From NCBI RefSeq assembly GCF_015555905.1, contig NZ_JADNLK010000012.1, positions 1-64,000 on the forward strand: 64,000 bases of DNA. Reading direction: 5' to 3'. Numbering within the stretch: position 1 is the stretch's first letter; every line of letters begins with the position of its first letter. The notes under the pieces were generated by a model, which ran no database searches, was not told where the DNA came from, and saw nothing but the letters and a program-made list of their open reading frames with translations. Shown here in pieces: positions 60,281 to 64,000 of the stretch. Source of the stretch: Clostridium sp. D43t1_170807_H7. Its GTDB lineage: Bacteria > Bacillota > Clostridia > Clostridiales > Clostridiaceae. The position numbers and the translations under genes were made by a program.

Positions 60281-60446
60281 AGATAGAGGTTGCAATATTA
60301 AAGAGTAATATTAAGGAGATAAGCACGATGAATTAATATGAAAGGTAATATTGCCGAAGTATATAGAGGAGGCTTTAAATCTATATACTGGGTTTGTATA
60401 AAATATATGCAAAACTGTCACAATAATAATTGTGGAGAGCTATCTT
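60281..60446 (+). ncRNA. lysine riboswitch (L box)
   Basis: The conserved lysine-riboswitch core is visible in order: AGATAGAGGTTGC, AAGAGTA, TGAAAGG, GCCGAAG, CTGGG, ACTGTCAC and TGTGGAGAGCTATCT. P1 is formed by AGATAG (60281-60286) with CTATCT (60440-60445). The downstream terminator and permease gene complete a standard lysine-OFF element. Confidence 0.95.
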
Positions 60447-60469
60447 TGTGTTTGTTTATTAGTAAGTAC

Positions 60470-60503
60470 AAGCTCAAAGAGTAGGCTTTGGGCTTATTTT
60501 TTT
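60470..60503 (+). terminator. expression-platform terminator of the lysine riboswitch
   Basis: AAGCTCAAAG / CTTTGGGCTT stem (60470-60479, 60485-60494) followed by TATTTTTTT. It forms when lysine is bound. Confidence 0.88.
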
Positions 60504-60524
60504 ACCCCAAACTAAGGAGGAAAA

Positions 60525-61844
60525 ATGGAAAACAAGAGTTTAAAAAAAGAAATTAGTCTTTTTATGGCCACAATGCTTGTGTGTGGTAATATGATTGGTT
60601 CTGGAGTATTTATGTTACCATCAACATTAGCACAGGTTTCTGGACCAGGAGCTACAATTATTGCATGGATTTTAACAACAGTTGGATCTATATTAATTGC
60701 AATTTCATTTGCAAATCTTGGTACAAAATATCCATCAACAGGCGGAGCTTACCACTATACTAAAGAGGCTTTTGGTGACTTTGCTGGATTTTTAAGTGCT
60801 TGGCTTTATTGGAATGGTTCGTGGATAGGAAATGCAGCTATATTAGTTGCAATTACTAGTTATGCATCAGTAGTATTTCCGGCATTAAATAATCCTACAA
60901 TATCAATAATATTTTCAAGTGCAGTTCTATGGATTTTTACTTTAATAAACATATCAGGTGTAAAAAAAGCTGGAAAGATTCAATCATTTGTTACAGTATT
61001 TAAAATAGCATTTTTTGCATTATTTATAATAGTTGCATTTTTAAATTTTGATTCGGTTAATATATTACCACTATATCCAGAGGAAAAGGGACTTAGTACA
61101 GTTCCGTTAGCAGCAACTTCAACTCTTTGGGCATTTATAGGACTTGAAAGTGCAACAGTGGCAGCAGGTGAACTAAAAAATCCAGAGAAGAATGTAAGAA
61201 AAAGTACAATTTATGGACTTATAATATCTGCAGCAATATATCTATTAATAAGTATAGGTAGTATGGGCGCTATGAATAATAAGGAATTAGCACAAAGTTC
61301 AGCACCACTTACAGATATATTAACTAATGCATTAGGAACTCAAGTAGGAAAAATCCTTACAATTGCTGTTGTTATTTGTATTTTAGGAACTATAATTGGG
61401 TGGCTTTTATCTACAGCTAGAGTAGGCTATGCAGCTGGAGTTGATGGAGTATTCCCTAAGTTTTTTGGTAAGATAAATGAAAAGACAGGAACACCGGTAA
61501 ATTCATTAATATTTGGGTCAGTATTAGTTAATATATTATTAGTAATGAATTTCCAAAAAGGTATGGTTGATGCATTTACATTTATAACAATACTTGCAAC
61601 ACTTTCATATCTTCCAGTTTATCTTTTAAGCATATCAGCAGAAATGATGCTTACTTTTAAAGAAGAGAAAAAGTTTAACTTTAAAATATTTATTAAAAAA
61701 TCTATTTTACCATTATTAGCATTTATATATGTTCTTTGGACTATATATGGTTCAGGAGCAGAAACTGTTATGTGGGGATTTATATTAATGTTAATAGGTA
61801 TACCTGTATACATATATAATTATCATAAGAATAAGCTAGGATAA
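60525..61844 (+). CDS. APC-family amino-acid permease, probably lysine
   Basis: The 439-residue transporter has 12 helices and APC signatures: NMIGSGVFMLPSTLA in the broken helix 1, WIGNAAILVA and FIGLESATVAAGELKNPEKNV in helix 6. The lysine riboswitch upstream predicts that it imports lysine or is otherwise tied to lysine. The sequence is like the LysP-unrelated APA branch (CadB/AdiC/ArcD-like), so lysine/cadaverine or lysine/arginine exchange is possible. AAGGAGGA precedes the ATG. Monocistronic. Confidence 0.88.
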   Translation: MENKSLKKEISLFMATMLVCGNMIGSGVFMLPSTLAQVSGPGATIIAWILTTVGSILIAISFANLGTKYPSTGGAYHYTKEAFGDFAGFLSAWLYWNGSWIGNAAILVAITSYASVVFPALNNPTISIIFSSAVLWIFTLINISGVKKAGKIQSFVTVFKIAFFALFIIVAFLNFDSVNILPLYPEEKGLSTVPLAATSTLWAFIGLESATVAAGELKNPEKNVRKSTIYGLIISAAIYLLISIGSMGAMNNKELAQSSAPLTDILTNALGTQVGKILTIAVVICILGTIIGWLLSTARVGYAAGVDGVFPKFFGKINEKTGTPVNSLIFGSVLVNILLVMNFQKGMVDAFTFITILATLSYLPVYLLSISAEMMLTFKEEKKFNFKIFIKKSILPLLAFIYVLWTIYGSGAETVMWGFILMLIGIPVYIYNYHKNKLG

Positions 61845-61854
61845 ATTTAATTAA

Positions 61855-61934
61855 AAAAGTCAGTAATAATTTGAACTATAGATTGTCTATTAAAACAGAT
61901 AAAGTTCATTAATTATTTACTGGCTTTTTTGTAA
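61855..61934 (+). terminator. long interrupted terminator stem
   Basis: AAAGTCAGTAATAATTTGAACT pairs with AGTTCA...ATTATTTACTGGCTTTT around a 35-nt interior, ending in TTTTTTG. Same general form as the 28448 and 5966 elements. Confidence 0.7.
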
Positions 61935-62038
61935 AGTTAAATTATTTTTAATAAATAATTAACTTTAGAAAATCTTAATAACTTTTAATTATAAACTATG
62001 TTAAAATAGAAGTAGTATTTTAGAGGTGGAGGAAAAAA

Positions 62039-63184
62039 ATGAAGATAAATTGGAATAATAAATACGCAACAATAGCAATGTATGCATTTTTAGTTATTTG
62101 TGCAAGTATTCTTTTATATTTAGGAATTTCACAGATTAACTCAATAAAAGCAAGTGTTAATGATTTTATTGGAACACTGCAACCATTTATTATAGGAGGG
62201 GCATTAGCATATTTATTAAACTTTATTTTAAAATTTTATGAAGATTATATATTATCGCATAAAACTTTTAAAAGATTAAAAAAGTCAGGTAAAAGAGGAA
62301 TAGGATTATTATTAACTTATATTACTGCAACTATAATTACATATTTATTTATACAATTTGTATTACCACAATTACTAGATAGTATTATAGGGTTAGTAAA
62401 TAATATACCTCAATATCTAAATGATCTAACAAAGGTTACTAATGATATATTTGATAATTTAAATTTACAACCAGAATACATTAGTTTAATTACTGATAAA
62501 TTTGGTGAAGCAATTACATATATTATAACACTAATAAGTAATTTAGTACCGGTTATTGGTAATTTTATAGTGGGTGCAACATCTAGTATATTAAATATAA
62601 TAATAGGAATAATAATTTCCATTTATATATTAATAGATAAAGAAAAATTTATGGCATTAGGTAAAAAAATAGTATATGCATTATGCTCAGAGGAAAAAGC
62701 TAAATTTATTTTAAGATTAGCAACTCAAAGTAATATGACATTTAGTAGATTTATTGGTGGTAAAATTTTAGACTCATTTATAATAGGATTATTAACTTTT
62801 GTAATATTAACTATATTTAAGATGCCGTATATATTATTAATTTCAGTAATAGTCGGTGTTACTAATATTATTCCATTCTTTGGTCCATTCATAGGGGGGA
62901 TACCAGCAGCAATAATTATATTATTTGTGTCTCCGATACAAGCATTATGGTTTGTTGTAATCATAATTGTAATTCAGCAAATCGATGGAAATATAATTGG
63001 ACCTAAGATATTGGGAGATTCAATTGGAATATCGGCATTTTGGATATTATTCTCATTATTAGTTGCAGCTAAGTTTATGGGATTTGTAGGAATGATAATA
63101 GGAGTTCCTTTATTTGCAATATTCTATTCAATAATTAAAGAAATAGTTGAGGAAAGATTAAGAAAAAAAGGATTACCTATATAA
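62039..63184 (+). CDS. AI-2E family (YtvI/PerM-type) membrane protein
   Basis: The 381-residue protein has about seven to eight helices and the AI-2E family landmarks: PFIIGGALAYLLNFIL near the start, FIIGLLTFVILTIFKMPYILLISVIVG and NIIPFFGPFIGGIPA, and the C-terminal QQIDGNIIGPKILGDSIGIS. Members have been linked to AI-2 export, Na+/H+ exchange or sporulation (YtvI), so function is not fixed. GGTGGAGG precedes the ATG. Confidence 0.9.
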   Translation: MKINWNNKYATIAMYAFLVICASILLYLGISQINSIKASVNDFIGTLQPFIIGGALAYLLNFILKFYEDYILSHKTFKRLKKSGKRGIGLLLTYITATIITYLFIQFVLPQLLDSIIGLVNNIPQYLNDLTKVTNDIFDNLNLQPEYISLITDKFGEAITYIITLISNLVPVIGNFIVGATSSILNIIIGIIISIYILIDKEKFMALGKKIVYALCSEEKAKFILRLATQSNMTFSRFIGGKILDSFIIGLLTFVILTIFKMPYILLISVIVGVTNIIPFFGPFIGGIPAAIIILFVSPIQALWFVVIIIVIQQIDGNIIGPKILGDSIGISAFWILFSLLVAAKFMGFVGMIIGVPLFAIFYSIIKEIVEERLRKKGLPI

Positions 63185-63345
63185 ACAGAAAAATATAAAT
63201 AATATTATTTATATATGTATATAAATTTTAAAAGTGTCTATACTATAATAATGTAAAGACAAGGAAGGTATACAAACAGTAACTAATAATTCATTATTTT
63301 GTTGTTATTTTTGTTTAAACCTTTCATAGTATGGAGGAATTTTAA

Positions 63346-63501
63346 ATGGCAGACAAAACATTAACATGTAGAGACTGTGGAAGTGAATTTGTTTTCACTG
63401 AAGGAGAACAAGAATTCTACAAGGAAAAAGGATTTGAAAATGAACCAACAAGATGTCCAGCTTGTAGAAAAGCTAAGAAACAACAAAATAATAGAAGATA
63501 A
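63346..63501 (+). CDS. small zinc-ribbon protein (zf-trcl type), 51 residues
   Basis: ATG 63346 follows GGAGGAAT and the frame gives 51 residues. CRDC (8-11) and CPAC (36-39) knuckles frame an EFVFTEGEQEFYKEKGF helix, and the tail is Lys/Gln/Asn/Arg-rich (RKAKKQQNNRR). The same domain forms the N-terminus of the protein at 1342. Stand-alone members are abundant in Clostridium and of unknown function. Too short for the usual ORF cut-off but well supported by its Cys pattern and ribosome site. Confidence 0.85.
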   Translation: MADKTLTCRDCGSEFVFTEGEQEFYKEKGFENEPTRCPACRKAKKQQNNRR

Positions 63502-63519
63502 TTATAAAGTATGTTTCTT

Positions 63520-63552
63520 AAGAGCTATAGAAGTATTCTATAGCTCTTTTAA
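63520..63552 (+). terminator. intrinsic terminator
   Basis: AAGAGCTATAGAA / TTCTATAGCTCTT perfect 13-bp stem then TT. Confidence 0.88.
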
Positions 63553-63554
63553 TG

Positions 63555-63600
63555 CAAAAAATCTGGCAACCTATCATTAGATAGTTTCCAGATTTTTTTA
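63555..63600. terminator. bidirectional intrinsic terminator
   Basis: AAAAATCTGGCAACCTATC / GATAGTTTCCAGATTTTT near-perfect stem with A- and T-runs on its flanks, next to the minus-strand TPR gene. Confidence 0.85.
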
Positions 63601-64000
63601 TTATATAGAATTTAATGATTTTATCATAATTGAATTAAGAGCTTGCTCAACATCAACTTGGCTGATTAGACTTACTAAGGATTCATTTAATCCTTGTGCT
63701 TTTCTTAATAAGTCTATAGATTTTTCAAAATTTCCGTTTTTACCTTCTATTAATGCAGTATAGTAGTAAGGTTCAATAAAACGAACATTTTCATCAATTA
63801 AAGTATCAAAATATTTCTTTGCTTCATCAAATTTTTCAAGCTTATAGCATATTTCTGCATAGTTAGATTTAATGATGTTATTATCAGAATTAAACTCCAT
63901 AGCTTCAATAACATAATTCTTTGCTTCATCAAATTTCTTAGAGCCTAATAATAATGAAGTTAGTGTTTCGTATATATAAGTGTTTTTATTACTAGCTAAT
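63601..64000 (-). CDS. TPR-repeat protein, partial (runs off the window)
   Basis: The frame stays open from the TAA at 63601 to the window edge. The 132 visible residues contain two to three TPR units (KKFDEAKNYVIEAMEF, EKFDEAKKYFDTLIDE, GNFEKSIDLLRKAQGL). An internal ATG at 63900 is not the true start because TPR sequence continues upstream. The N-terminus and any fused domain are outside the window. TPRs mediate protein-protein contacts. Confidence 0.8.
   Translation of the reverse strand, partial: LASNKNTYIYETLTSLLLGSKKFDEAKNYVIEAMEFNSDNNIIKSNYAEICYKLEKFDEAKKYFDTLIDENVRFIEPYYYTALIEGKNGNFEKSIDLLRKAQGLNESLVSLISQVDVEQALNSIMIKSLNSI

Noticed and set aside
1-64000. tRNA, rRNA, insertion sequence or prophage genes
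   Set aside because: None recognised on either strand by motif reading; a tRNAscan-SE or IS search could still find a degenerate copy.

Overview
The window is very AT-rich, densely coded DNA with strong AGGAGG-type ribosome binding sites, many intrinsic terminators and a spore-coat operon (cotJA-cotJB-cotJC). It looks like chromosome of a Clostridium sensu stricto species; the exact species cannot be read from the sequence. I saw no rRNA, tRNA, CRISPR array, prophage or transposase gene.

Layout. 0-8 kb: a decayed alpha/beta hydrolase, a DUF308 membrane protein, a zinc-ribbon/TM/nuclease-like protein, an FNT channel with an apparent Crp/Fnr-type activator site, a Mn-type superoxide dismutase, a FUSC membrane domain fused to an inactive-looking HAD domain, a 3'-truncated SCP/CAP protein and an HTH-TPR regulator. 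8-15 kb: a maltodextrin ABC operon (binding lipoprotein, small membrane protein, MalF with an extra coiled-coil N-terminus, MalG, ATPase) behind a long structured leader. 15-26 kb: Na/Pi cotransporter, patatin, several zinc-ribbon proteins, a VanY-type peptidase, a DHA2 efflux pump, a cell-wall-anchored pullulanase that could supply the ABC operon, and a cold-shock protein. 26-36 kb: TtcA paralogue 1, a Crp/Fnr regulator divergent from a split DMT transporter pair, a damaged PadR-FtsW-VanZ operon, a DeoR-HAD operon with a phased operator array, and an ABC exporter. 36-47 kb: cotJ operon, peptidases PepV and PepT, a berberine-bridge-type flavoenzyme, a PfkB kinase, a BRCT protein, a PHP phosphatase, a lipoprotein and TtcA paralogue 2. 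47-64 kb: a repeat-filled intergenic region, a polysaccharide deacetylase, a uracil permease with a PyrR-type leader, dUTPase, a cyclase-family hydrolase, an orphan histidine kinase, glyoxalase I, a thioredoxin-like/radical-SAM pair, a lysine-riboswitch-controlled amino-acid permease, an AI-2E family protein, a zinc-ribbon protein and a TPR protein cut by the window edge.

The most unusual material is non-coding. (1) A palindromic repeat family (copies near 17.1, 47.6-48.3 and 56.3 kb) is found only between convergent genes. Each copy abuts stop codons, and in two copies the shared sequence includes the upstream gene's stop codon. (2) The uracil-permease leader can be drawn as a PyrR-dependent switch that hides or frees the Shine-Dalgarno sequence, placed behind a separate transcription attenuator. 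(3) Two Crp/Fnr-type palindromes (FNT gene, DMT pair) sit at matching distances from their -10 boxes. (4) Five 10-11 bp direct repeats precede the DeoR regulator. Several genes are visibly decaying: hydrolase, SCP protein, FtsW-like, VanZ-like, a P-loop remnant and a frameshifted small gene.
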